A stretch of DNA of 64,000 nucleotides from Procambarus clarkii (Eukaryota; Arthropoda; Malacostraca; Decapoda; Cambaridae), in contig NC_091193.1 of the NCBI RefSeq assembly GCF_040958095.1, positions 19,852,722 through 19,916,721 of the forward strand. Direction: 5' to 3'. Each line of letters starts with the position of its first letter. Positions within the stretch are counted from its first letter, which is position 1. The position numbers and the translations under genes were made by a program. The notes below the pieces were generated by a model that saw only the letters and a program-made list of their open reading frames with translations, ran no database searches and was not told where the DNA came from. This document shows positions 1-11,560 of the stretch, one piece after another.

Positions 1-311
1 ACATTCGACAACATATAGTTAGAAAAGCGGGGACCAAGAGCTAACAGCTGGATACTGTAGGTACAAATAGTAAATACAAACCTCACATCTTGCGTGTCAC
101 ACACAAATTTAGTCGTGGACCCCAAAAGACTCCATATATTGATAATCAATGAAGCACCTTTTTCACTAACTGTAAATACTATTGTTTTTAAATCCGTGCA
201 ATGTTGGGTTAGTCAGAGACCATTTAAGAGCGCAGCTGTGTCATCAATAACAGATACGGAGTGACGAGGCTACCGGTGGTGGCCCTTGCACCCTGTCGTG
301 GCCCCCAGTGT

Positions 312-578
312 CCGGAGAGGACGCAAGAAGTGTAGAGAAGACGCAAGAAGCATGGAGAGGACGCAATAAGTGAGGAGAGGACACAAGAAGTGTTGAGAGG
401 ACGCAAGAAGCGTAGAGGACGCAAGAAGCATGGAGAGGACGCAATAAGTGTGGAGAGGACGCAATAAGTGTGGAGATGACACACGAAGTATTGAGGGGAC
501 GCAAGAAGTGTTGAAAGGACGCAAGAAGTGTGTGGAGAAGACGCAAGAAGCGTGAAGAGAATACAAGAAGTGTACCAA
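312..578. repeat. Minisatellite, ~20-bp unit
   Basis: About a dozen imperfect tandem copies of a 19-20 bp unit with the core GGAGAGGACGCAAGAAGTG. Reading frames through it give Ser/Leu-rich low-complexity peptides on the minus strand, which I regard as repeat translation and not protein. No function is visible. Confidence 0.9.
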
Positions 579-599
579 GACACGTACAAGTGGCTGACC

Positions 600-1424
600 A
601 TAGTCAACTGGTGGAGGACGCAGGCCGAGCAAATACTAAATAAGGGGCTAAGATTATCACACCAGTTTATGTGGAAGACATCCTTATCACAAGACTGATG
701 TAGAATCAAAACTCTCAATTCAAACTACCTTAGTAGAAGAAGTTGATAAGTTGTATATGAAATTACAACATAATCACTGATGTTGGGATGATAAGCCTCA
801 GTAAAGTCAACAGAATTTCACTTGGGATGAACTCATCGAGAGATGGAGACGGAAATATTACACCAAATCCTAATCAAATCAGCAAATACAGACGTATCTT
901 GAGTTCTATCTTTCTGTGTTTTGATTCAATTTTTAAACCGCGACATCTTACGACAGTAGCGGACATTCCTAACTCGCAAGATATTGTACAAGCGCTCACC
1001 GGTCACTCCGTTGTCAACGTGCAGCCAAAGTAACCCACAAACGGGGTTTCGTTGGCAGGCATTTGAGTTCAGCATTGTGGAAATGTTCAAAATTTTCGCC
1101 ATCGGCTCAATATTATAGGTTTCTATAGTATTTTTTCAATCAAGGACGGAAGGATTGTGCTCTACTCAGCAACTACGGTAAGATTTGCATGTGCACTTGT
1201 ATGCAAACGAAACCCGGTTATACAATTTCCCCCCGGAAAATTAACAGCCTAGTTAGGCCTGCTCAGGTGGTATAGACCTATATCTCATGCTTCATTTATA
1301 AAAATTTCAGATTTTGAAAGTTCTTTAGTAAGCACATATTTATTATCAATAGTTTGTTTCACCATAAGAGGAAAACTTGGGGTACGGATTTTTTTGTCAA
1401 GTTTTTGAAAGATTCAAATCAAAT
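600..1424. other. Unique-looking flank, no supported gene
   Basis: No repeat family seen elsewhere in the window occurs here. One 81-codon open frame on the plus strand (788-1033) ends at a TAA and could be the terminal exon of a gene lying upstream, but I recognise no domain in it. The rest shows no splice-framed coding signal. Confidence 0.4.
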
Positions 1425-1560
1425 CAATAAAATGTTTATTCAGGTAAAAGTACATACATACAAGATGAGTTACAATCACAATGTTGGATTTCTAGATAGA
1501 GCTAGTACATACAGTGCCTAAAGCCACTAATACATACTGTACAGTTTTTCAGGTAAGGTG
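1425..1560 (-). mobile_element. SINE 3' portion (family A), 5'-truncated
   Basis: Matches the 3' body of the SINE at 1975-2315 (the stretch with GTACATACATA and TAGAGCTAGTACATACA, followed by CCTAAAGCCACTA), in minus orientation. The tRNA-like head is missing, as expected for a 5'-truncated retroposed copy. Confidence 0.75.
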
Positions 1561-1974
1561 TGGGGCAAAAACACTTAGACTAAAACTTAATACTAATTGA
1601 GATTAAAGCAAAAATTGAGTTTAAAAGGTTGGGGGGGGGGGAACATGGCAGAAATCAGCCGTTAGACCAGTTGATCAACAAACAGTATTGTTTGAAAATA
1701 GCAAGACATGGGTTGACATTTAGGGGGTAAGGTAGGTTAGAGTTTATTAGGTAGTACTTAGTTTTTATTGTTGTCCCCTAACTCCCCTTGCCACTTCGTG
1801 GGGGAATTGTATAGGGTGTTTATGTAGCTTCAGGGCCTGGGAGTTAGTCAGCTGTCACGGGCTACTTCCTGGGGCGTGTGTGTGTGTGGTGTATGGGGGA
1901 AAAAAAAAAGTAGTTAGTAAACAGTTGAGAGGCGGGCCGAAAGAGCAAAGCTCAACCCCCGCAAACACAACTAG

Positions 1975-2117
1975 GTGAATACAATACAATACAATACAAT
2001 ACAATTTTATTTAGGTAAGGTACATACATACAATAAATATTTACAAGGATTGTTTGACTTATAGGTAGAGCTAGTACATACAATGCCTAAAGCCACTATT
2101 ACGCAAAGCGTTTCGGG

Positions 2118-2157
<40 letters not shown>

Positions 2158-2315
2158 AAGCAGCCCGTGACAGCTGACTAACTCCCAGGTACCTATTTAC
2201 TGCTAGGTAACAGGGGCATAGGGTGAAAGAAACTCTGCCCATCGTTTCTCGCCGGTGCCCGTGATCGAACCCCGGACCACAGGATCACGTGGTCCGCTCG
2301 GCCACCGGCTCCGGT
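1975..2315 (-). mobile_element. tRNA-derived SINE (family A), near full length
   Basis: Read on the minus strand: a tRNA-like head with A-box-like GGTGGCCGAGCGG and B-box-like GGTTCGATCAC, a middle part ending in the CTGACTAACTCCCAGGTACC region, a (CA/TG)n tract, a body with CGAAACGCTTTGCG, and a tail ending CCTTACCTAAATAAAATTG followed by four to five TATTG repeats. The layout (pol III promoter, body, short tandem 3' tail) is that of a SINE mobilised by a LINE. The head resembles Leu/Ser-type tRNAs, but I see no foldable mature tRNA. Confidence 0.8.
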
Positions 2316-2664
2316 GTGTGTGTGTGTGTGACACTTAAAACAACTTTAAGTATGTTGCATTTGTAGGTGTTTCCATACAGATTAATGACAGGGAAGGAGC
2401 GGAAAGAGGAGGGTGGCGCCACACCAGCCCATTCCAGCTCCAGAGGCCATGATGCTGCCAAGCCGCCACAGGCCGCCCACACCCTCTGGCCCGACAGGTC
2501 TGCCTCCTTACCCAGTGTATTCAAAAATCGAATTCAAAATTTTTACCACTATGCATCTTATCTTCCTTGTTTCAGTCCCGAAGTTGTGTCTGCACTATCA
2601 AAAACAGCTAATGGAAATAAGTAATAAGTAAAAATTAAATTATTGGTTTATGATCCTTTGGTTT

Positions 2665-2782
2665 AGTTTAGTTCATTTATTATGCACCCCATACCCATCT
2701 TGTGGGCGGTAGTGGAAAGGGTTACAGAGGCACATAATGGGCTCAGGGACTGAACCCCACAATTCATTTAGCTAAGCAAGTT
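2665..2782. repeat. 118-bp dispersed repeat, family C, copy 1
   Basis: A 118-bp block, running from AGTTTAGTTCATTTATTATG to GCTAAGCAAGTT, that recurs without any difference I could find at 12145-12262 and 20577-20694, with diverged or partial copies at 14724, 15096 and 58835. It has no open frame and no clear pol III boxes. Confidence 0.9.
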
Positions 2783-3306
2783 GCAAAACTGAGAAATATG
2801 TAATTTTGTTGTTTAATACTCAGTTATTGAACTGTATTTCTCTGAGATTGTTATCCTGTTGGTGTTGTTTTAACCGTTTGCTTGCTGGTGTGTCGGCGTC
2901 AGAGGGTCAACGTCCTGGGTGCTGGAGGAGATCCTGAACCTCTCACAGCAGCTGCTGGCAGACAAGTGAGTATAGCTATGGCTCCTCTTGTTAACCACCC
3001 CTATTATCAACAATTCAACAATAACAACCACAACTATTCGTTTATTCACATCATAAGCATATATTTAATATATATTATGTGTATATTTCTATTATTGCTT
3101 TGTGTACTTTTTTTCCTCAAATAATAATGTCGGGAAGTTTTAGCGGTGGTGTGTGTGTTCAGACTGACACAGTGCACTACTGATTGCATCAAGTCCAGTC
3201 AGGAAAAAGCCATACTACAATAAATAATTAATTCTCGTTATCGAGGACAGGATACCATGTCGTCCTACCGTCTACCTAACCTAGACTACCTAGCCTCCTA
3301 ACCTAA

Positions 3307-3451
3307 CCTTAGCGTATCAAGTACTTTTGCCGCTAGACCACAACTGACTGTACTAAAGTGTTGGTAGTCGTGGACTATTTCCTCAACACCCGACACCGCT
3401 TGATGGTCAACTTGAGCAACTCTAGCGCCTAAAGTACTTGATACGCTAAGG
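3307..3451. mobile_element. Foldback/MITE-like element, 31-bp inverted ends
   Basis: The left arm 3307-3337 (CCTTAGCGTATCAAGTACTT...) is repeated in inverted form at 3421-3451 (...AAGTACTTGATACGCTAAGG), with two or three mismatches and an ~83-bp interior. There is no coding capacity, so it is a non-autonomous terminal-inverted-repeat element or a hairpin-forming repeat. I see no convincing target-site duplication. Confidence 0.65.
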
Positions 3452-3680
3452 TGCACGGTGCTCCTGGCTGTCTGTGTTCGAATCCAGGCGAGGCCAGGCG
3501 TTTGGGGCTAGCCACGCAAAACTTTGCGGGTAACTTGTGATTGTATGGAGAGTGCCATAGGTTGGTTGGGGTCAACCCCCATTTCCCTTCTTTAAAAAGG
3601 TTCGGCTACTATTCCGAATCCCAGCGACTTCTATGAAGTCTGAAATGTGGGTTTGATTGTGATTGCCCACAGGATTTTTC
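3452..3680 (+). mobile_element. Possible tRNA-derived SINE remnant
   Basis: Starts with a B-box-like TGTTCGAATCCAGGC and continues into a non-coding body. The A-box side is cut by the neighbouring foldback element. It resembles the SINE heads elsewhere in the window, but no second copy of the body is present here, so the call is weak. Confidence 0.35.
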
Positions 3681-3879
3681 AGCAGATTTTTGAACTGATA
3701 CTGATGTTGATTACACGTCGATAACGTAGAATTAACATTATTCCATCATCTTTCACCCTCTACCCAGTGGGCACGATATCCAAGAGTAATATTAATCCAA
3801 CATTGAATTAACGTTACTCTTTGATATTGTGCCCACAAGATGGGAAATAAAATATGATGGGGAGAGATTATGAGGGATA

Positions 3880-4335
3880 GAGAACAAGAGGGAGGGAAGG
3901 AGAGAGAAAACAGGACGGTAGGAGAGTATGGGAGGGAGAGAAAGAGAGAGATAATAGGAGGAAGAGAGAATGGAAGGGTGGGATTAAAGAAGAGAGACTG
4001 GGAGGCAGGGAGGGTATAAAATAGGAGGGAGGTACTGAGGACGACATAATAGGAAGAAGGGAGAGAGAGAACGGGACGATGAGAGAAGAGAGGACGGGAA
4101 AGGGAGAGAAATAATGGCAGGGAAGGAGTATGTGAGAGATTGAGGAGGAGGGAGAGAGAACTAACTTTCTGGCGCCTTTCTCTCTTCCCCGAGGGATGGG
4201 GAAGAGAGAAAGGAAGGAAATGATAAAAAACGAAAAAGAAGGTGGAGAAAAAAAGTGGGAGGGAGAACAGAAGCGAGAGAGAGAGAGAGGGGGGAAAGGA
4301 AAGAGAAGAGAGGGAGGGCGAAAGGATTGCGGATC
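3880..4335. repeat. ~450-bp purine-rich (GA) tract
   Basis: The plus strand is almost wholly A and G (GAGAGA, GGGAGG and AAGGAAGG motifs) for about 450 bp, with one pyrimidine-rich interruption near 4163-4190. It is low-complexity and non-coding. Such tracts can form triplex or H-DNA and often disturb sequencing. Confidence 0.8.
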
Positions 4336-4585
4336 ATAATAAAGTCATCAGGTCAAACACAGACACGAGAGATCACTGCGGATGGCCTCTCCTATGACTT
4401 CATATTGTACAAGAGCCCGGGAAAAGGAGCGCGGTGAAGACACGTGAAATTTGTGGACATGGAATTATAAATATTCGTAATTGTGGACGGGTTGTGAGCA
4501 AATTGTGAACCACAAACAAGGGGTGCCTTATATTTTATGTTCTCATCTGATTTTTAGTCAGAGTTGATTTGTTTTTGTAAATATG

Positions 4586-5080
4586 CCCCTCCCATCACGA
4601 GACTACACGTACATATGACCTTCTCATCACTAGGATACACTATATGACCCTCCCATCGCGAGGCTACACGTACATATGACCTTCTCATCACTAGGATACA
4701 CTATATGACCCTCCCATCGCGAGGCTACACGTACATATGACCTTCTCATCACTAGGATACACTATATGACCCTCCCATCACGAGGCTACACGTACATATG
4801 ACCTTCTCATCACTAGGATACACTATATGACCCTCCCATCGCGAGGCTACACGTACATATGACCCCTCCCATCGCGAGGCTACACGTACATATGACCCCT
4901 CCCATCGCGAGACTACACGTACATATGACCCCTCCCATCGCGAGACTACACGTACATATAACCACTCCCATCGCGAGACTACACGTACATATGACCCCTC
5001 CCATCGCGAGGCTACACGTACATATGACCCTCCCATCGCGAGACTACACGTACATATGACCTTCCCATCACGAGGTTTAT
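4586..5080. repeat. Minisatellite with 33-bp and ~61-bp composite units
   Basis: Tandem copies of a ~33-bp unit around CCCATCGCGAGGCTACACGT plus a related unit with CTTCTCATCACTAGGATACA. In the left half the two alternate as a ~61-bp higher-order unit; in the right half only the 33-bp form is repeated. The repeated peptide frames on both strands are a consequence of the period. Confidence 0.9.
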
Positions 5081-5384
5081 CGCTGCCTCTATATTATTGT
5101 TCAAGAATCATGACTCCCGCATTGTCTCGGTGTACAAGGGTAAAGGCTACACGAGCCAGGAGGGCCGCCATGCACCATCATATATGCATCATGTTTTGGG
5201 AGCCGGAACTGGGTCACGCGAGGATTAAAAGAAAATTCCGTCAGATGCCGTAGTCATTTTCTGAATATCGGCAGCTTCCTCTGTGTCCATTTTTTTAAAT
5301 GTTAAAAGTTTCATGGTGACTGAAATATCATTAATGGGTTTACAATAAATGGTTAATGCAGAACTAACTCGCTATAATGGGTCT

Positions 5385-5570
5385 CGATAGTACAGCTGGG
5401 TTCATTCTCGATTCACAATCAGGAATCGCGGATTCGAATCCCAGGCGGGAATAAAATGGTTGGCCACGTTTCCTATCATCTAATACGTCTCTTCAGTAAA
5501 TAGGTAATAGAGAGTTAGTCAACTGTTGTAGGGTTGCATCCTGGGGAGGATCAGGAGTTCGACCCTGTGG
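5385..5570 (+). mobile_element. tRNA-derived SINE-like repeat
   Basis: The tRNA-like head has TAGTACAGCTGGG and a B-box-like GGATTCGAATCCC, then a body with AAATAGGTAATAGAGAGTTAGTCAACTG that resembles the middle part of the family A SINE. A second copy of the head (ATCGTTCTCGACTCACAATC...) occurs at 6073-6108 and runs directly into a TA array. Confidence 0.55.
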
Positions 5571-6125
5571 TTGTTATCCCAAGAAAACTTTCCACAGTTA
5601 ATATTAAGCATCCTTGTCTCCTCGCTAGTTCCTATAGAGGAACGTCTGAACAGTGAGAACAGTAGGTCACATAATGAACATATTAACAGACATCTAGCAC
5701 TTTTACAATCTGTAAATTATACTAATTTTAAACTACATTACATAGTATTAAACACTGAATAATCTCTGCGTGTTAATATTTGATCTGAATTCTGCAAAAC
5801 AGGCACTCTATCCCCCCCCAACCCACAGGTCATCACACCCCCCATCGTGCCCCTCCCCCACCTATAGGGCCCCCCCCCTCCTTACAGGCCATCCCCCACC
5901 CCCCCTCAGGTCATGTGGTGGGGGGGGGGGATGCCCCCACCCAGTCTCTCACCGAGGAGCTCTGCTGGTCGATACACTAGTGTTTTTTTAAGCTTTTCTT
6001 CGTGAGAGCGTATAGTGAGGCGCACGTGGAGCAGGAATGACGTGTCAATGGTGATAACATAGAACAGTTGACATCGTTCTCGACTCACAATCAGGGATCG
6101 CAGGTTCGATATATATATATATATA

Positions 6126-6320
6126 TGTTGTTGAATATGACCAAAAAAGTAAGATTAATAATTCTAACACGAATTTTTTCAATATTTCTTATGTTTTTCT
6201 TCACTGTCGGTGGTAATGGAAATATCAATTCTCCAAAATTCATTTTTTTTTATTAATGGTCTGACGCTTAGAAGCGTTTCGTAAGGGCTTCTTACATTCT
6301 CAAAGACTTCTTTACACTTA
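6126..6320. repeat. Dispersed repeat family E, copy 1
   Basis: Shares a ~190-bp sequence (AATATGACC..AAAAAGTAAGATTAATAATT, then CTCCAAAATTCATTTTT and a GTCTGACGC..CGTTTCGTAA block) with 17821-18015. Both copies abut a TA microsatellite on the same side. No coding function is recognised. Confidence 0.75.
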
Positions 6321-6422
6321 ACACTATACTTATGAAATACATTTATGATACACTCGATGCACTGTGTATATGTGCATCGAGTGTATATATAAACATATAC
6401 ATATTTACAAGAAAGACTGCTA

Positions 6423-6425
<3 letters not shown>

Positions 6426-6493
<68 letters not shown>
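6426..6493. repeat. (TA)n microsatellite
   Basis: About 34 uninterrupted TA units, followed by a short TG stretch. The open frames across it (Ile-Tyr repeats) are artefacts. Confidence 0.95.
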
Positions 6494-6501
<8 letters not shown>

Positions 6502-6533
6502 ATATCACGAAAATAAACACGTGATTAAGAATG

Positions 6534-6608
6534 TGACAATGTCAGACCACGGAGGAAAAATGAAACAGGAAATTTCCTGTTTCATTTTTCCTCCGTGGTC
6601 TGACATTG

Positions 6609-6611
<3 letters not shown>
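6534..6611. repeat. Perfect 78-bp palindrome
   Basis: 39-bp arm 6534-6572 (starts TGACAATGTCAGACC) and its exact reverse complement 6573-6611, with no spacer. The palindrome lies between two long TA arrays. The left arm and its left flank look like part of a dispersed repeat, so this is probably a head-to-head inverted duplication of a repeat fragment. Confidence 0.95.

Positions 6612-6692
<81 letters not shown>
6611..6692. repeat. (TA)n microsatellite next to the Amt start
   Basis: About 41 TA units, ending 13 bp before the Amt start codon. The sequence just after it, TATATCAG then GAGTGAAGCA and the ATG, could serve as a 3' splice site (AG at 6695-6696 region) for an upstream non-coding exon. 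In that case the TA array would occupy the branch-point/pyrimidine-tract position. Confidence 0.95.
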
Positions 6693-6695
<3 letters not shown>

Positions 6696-6705
6696 GAGTG
6701 AAGCA

Positions 6706-9700
6706 ATGTCGCCGGAGGTGAACGCCATGGCGGCCGACGAGAGCAGCTTGCAAGAACTGTACCTGGTCAATATAACGGACCCGTTCGCCATCTTTGGCCT
6801 CAACGGCACCTACAACGCCACCCGCAACGTGACCTCCAGGGGCGGCGGTGTCTTCGAGGATACGGAGGATTTTGGCAACGATGCCTCCTGGATCTTGACA
6901 GCCACCTTCATCATCTTCACCATGCAGTCAGGTGAAGCCATGATGTATTCAAGAGAGGCCAGTACAGGCAGGAGAGGTTAGGAGACAGTTAGGTGAGGCC
7001 AGAAGACAGGCAAGTAGGATCATGACACGTTCAGAACCCTCCCGTACAGTTCAGTGTGAGCGAACACACTCCTCGCAGACTAAATTAGTTTGACAGGTGT
7101 TTAAAACATTCCCTGAAGGCCAGGGTAGCGTGACAGGTGTTAACAGACACCTCGGACACAAGCTTGTCTGGTCAATAAATACTTCATGTTCCACCAACGG
7201 GTATACATAAGTTTACATCGATATACATGTAGTTTTTACTTTTAAAATACAGCGTTATCAAAAATGTCATAAATGTAATTTTATATAAATGTTATGTAAA
7301 TTCTTCGCCAGGAAATTGTTACTACTTCCTCTTTTAGTATGAGAACTCACAACAGTAATTAAAATATAAATAATAACATGAAATTCTTTGTTTCTCATTA
7401 AGACGTTTTAAATATTATTTGACTCTATTTAATTTGGAAGATATAATCTATTGATTAAATAAGTAGAGGAGAACTACGGAGCAAAATAAACACAGAAAAT
7501 CATGATAATCTTCCACATCCTCGTGTCACGTGGTTAGGCTTCGGTCTACTGGAGTCCGGGTGTGTGTCGATGAAGAACGAGACAAACATCATGGTGAAGA
7601 ACGTGGTGGACGTGGTGCTGGGAGGCTTCACCTACTGGCTCTTCGGCTACGCCCTCTCTTTCGGCAAGTCGGAGTGGACCAACCCGTTCTGCGGCTGGGG
7701 CGACTTTGCCATCAACCCCAGTGAGGAGAGTATGGGCACCATCTATACCACTTTCTTCTTCCAGCTCTCCTTCGCCACCACAGCGACCACCATAGTGTCC
7801 GGGGCTATCGCTGAAAGGTGAGGACGTCAAGAAATATATTAAGGAAAATAATTTGTTACTTCATATTTTATATTGTATATTATACCACCATTCAGGTCTT
7901 GATAAAATATCATCCAGGAATTGTAATGACAATACAACATCAGCAATAATAATAATATACAAATAATTCACATTAACGTGATGTATCAATGGGAAAATCA
8001 GCAGTTGCCAGTAGAATCCAGTGTGCAGATTCGAGTCTTCTCCATGACTCCTACTGATGTTCTCAATAATAATAATAATAACTTGCCCAAGTGATCATTA
8101 TATCGTTTATTGGCCTAATGGCCGGCTTCTTAACTTCTCAGGAGCTCTGATGATCTAACTTTGATCCTTGAAAGCTCTGATGAGCTTAACTGTATCCATA
8201 CTTGAAAGTCAGGACAAAGGAGATGCCAAGTGAGCTTGGTCATCTTAACACCTGGTCAAACGTGCAATTATTTAACAATCTGGGGCCAGATTCACGAAGC
8301 TCTTTCGATTCGATTCACCTGCCCGAAACGCTTTGCGTAATAGTGGCTTTAGGCATTGTATGTACTAGCTCTATCTATAAAGCCAACAAACTTTGTAAAA
8401 TCTCTTTATGTATGTACCTTACCTAAATAAAAATTATTATTATTATTAAAGCAGTTACGCAAACACTTACGAACCTGTCCATCTTTTCTCAATCTTTGGC
8501 GGCTTTGTTTCCAATTATTAAACAGTTAATGAGCTCCGAAGCACCAGGAGGCTGTTAATAACAATAACAACAGTTGAATGGGAAGTTTTCATGCATGTAA
8601 ACTGTTTAATAAATGTAACCAAAGCCATCAAAGATTGAGGAAAGATGTACACGTTCGTAAGTGCTTGCGTAAGTGCTTTCGTGAATCTGGCCCTGGCAGG
8701 GTCTCGGTTTGTATAGCTACGAATCTGCGAAATGTAAACACCGTTGAGGTCCCCCCTCGTGTTCACTGCCACTTGCTGTCAGGCTTCAGGTCCTCATTTA
8801 CACTTCTAGGAACTAATAGGCAAATTATGCCTTTTTCTCATAAGGAAGTCACAAATCTAGCTAATAGGATTTGCTCTTGGTTTTCAGACATTCGTTTTTC
8901 ACTGGCCGCTTTATCTTTGCCATAAATATCAACAGGATTGTAAAATCTAACCAAGGAATATGTGATGTGTATAATGGCGTAGCAGAACAGCAGGTATAAT
9001 GGCGTAGCAGAACAGGAGGTATAATGGCGTAGCAGAACAGCAGGTATAATGGCGTAGCAGAACAGCAGGTATAATGGCGTAGCAGAACAGCAGGTATAAT
9101 GGTGTAGCAGAACAGCAGGTATAATGGTGTAGCAGAACAGCAGGTATAATGGCGTAGCAGAACAGCAGGTATAATGGTGTAGCAGAACAGCAGGTATAAT
9201 GGTGTAGCAGAACAGCAGGTTTAATAAAATAACTAGTCAGAACAGAAATCAGGAATATCCGCATATCCGCAACTGGATCCTTGACATTGTTAAGATATTA
9301 CTGACAAAAAGAGATGGGTTGCTAACACGCAGTTTACAGCAAGTCCTGTACGTCCTTGTTACAAGTGCTGTTGTCACAGATAGTTTGATTAATTCCAGTC
9401 ACTGAATCTGCTGGTGTAGACCTGATGACATTATATACAATGTTAAATAAAAAAAACTATTTGGTGATTGTGTTTATGTCTGGAATCATACTTTAATTCT
9501 CTGCCTAACAAATTGGGTTAGGCACGACAAATAGTCCGGTAGAATTCACTTGAATTCTATGTTTGTGGCTCTAAGCTATATTATCCTGTCGATTTCCACT
9601 GTGAATAGTCTGTCATATTGCACTGGTTATATTGCAAACAGAGGTGGTCCATGGGAACTAATTTTGTACAACTATATTTATAATGTAAGTCTCATTATTA

Positions 9701-11529
9701 CAATTTTAGTTATATGTTTTGCCAATATGTTTCAGCTGAAAGTTTAGTTTTTTTACAGCTGTTTACCTGTTCAGTACAGTCAGAAAAATAACAATTTGTA
9801 TATATTAATTACGAATAAGGCTTCAGATTATGATTCAGATAATCAATCGACCACAACATTTACACATCCGATACCTCTCATCTGCCAACAAACGAGAGTT
9901 CCTGTATTAACTCACGATGGGTGTCACTCTCCGACAGGTTCAACTTCATGGCGTATGTGGTGTTCTCGGCGGTGAACACAATAGTATATTGCGTGCCCGC
10001 TGGCTGGCTATGGGGCTCCCATGGCTTCCTCTTCAAGCTGGGAGCCGTGGACATCGCTGGGTCTTGTGGCGTCCATCTCTGCGGAGGATCATCTGGTATG
10101 ATCTTGTACCTAAGTTGGTCATTGCAAAGCTTACCTTGCAGTAACCTTGGAGTTAAGCTTAATTTTAACAATTTTGGAAACGTGTTCTTGTTGTTTGCAG
10201 CTTGCAATGGCTGGTTCACAAGAGTATTTCTAGTATTCTTTATTTTTTTTCATTATTTATCTTTAATATAGGTAAACTTTCTCAACAGCTCGTTTAATTG
10301 TCATTATGATTCAAAACCCTCTCTACGATACTTATAGTTTCTGCTTGTGTCGTCACAGCTCTGGTGGCGGCAGCGATGGTGGGTCCAAGGATTGGCCGCT
10401 ATGACAATAACGAAAACCCGTTGCCAATGGGATCCCCCACCAACGCCATCCTAGGCATGTTCATGCTCTGGTGGGGCTGGCTAGGCTTCAACTGCGGCAG
10501 GTAACACTACACAAAATTAATGACAAATATTTGTACTGGAGGAAACGATGAGATTAATAAGATGAAATACTTGTAAAGAAGTCAAAGGTTGGCGATTGTA
10601 TTTGAAGGATGACTGCATAACTTGGCTTCATCTGGTAGAAAATAATATCTAAAATTAAGTTTATGGTATAGACTATAGAGTAACTAGAAATTTGAGAAAA
10701 GATAATACATAATTAATATTCAATACGAGGAGACCAACAACTTTATTTTGTTTTTGTTGTATGGTAAAGCTTGTCATTACTTTTCTTTTATCATTTAGAC
10801 GAATCTTCCCACTTGTTCTTTCTTGCTTTCGCCATCTCTAACCTTACACTTGTATTGCTTACAGCACCTTCGGCATCACGGGAGACAAGTGGAAGTACGC
10901 AGCACGGACGGCAGTTGTCACCATCCAATCCAGCATCGGCGGGGGTCTTGCCGGAATGAGTCTCTCCTGGTACAAGAACCGCAGACTGGAGATCGGTGAC
11001 GTGGTCAACAGCATTCTGGGTGCGCTCGTCAGCATCACAGGTGGGCGTCTGCATGTTATATACAGTATTGGAGTAGCACAGTCGCCCGCGCTGTGGATCC
11101 TGGAGGGATACTAATGGTGCTGGGGAGGCAGGTACCTTGTGTTGCTCACGTTCGAACATTTTTGATTTGGTAAATCATATTTTAGTGGAGTGTTAAATCG
11201 TAAGAACGGGCTGGCGAGTCAGGAATTGGTACGGTCGGTGCAGGTTTTAGAGTTTCTTTCCCCAGCTGGTTGTGCGCTCTTCACTACCTGGGAAGCCCTC
11301 TTCGTTGGTATAGTAGGGGGAGTCATCGCAGTGATGGCCATGCCGCTCTTTGACAAGCTCCACATTGATGACCCCGTAGGCGCCACTTCCGTCCACGGTA
11401 CGTCCCGAGCTCTTAACTTTGAAACTACGTACAATTTACAAAATTACAATTCTCTTATCTTAATATCGTAAACGTAAATAAATCCCTCTTGACTAATATC
11501 AAAGCGCATGATTCCCTTCTCTTCCTAAC

Positions 11530-11560
<31 letters not shown>

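Noticed and set aside
4586-5080. CRISPR array
   Set aside because: The units are contiguous, with no unique spacers of constant length, and the genome is eukaryotic; these are minisatellites. The same holds for 312-578, 8968-9221 and 20971-21226.
6179-6809. Ile-Tyr repeat open frames on both strands
   Set aside because: Translations of (TA)n arrays; the same applies at 17717-17932 and 61097-61591.
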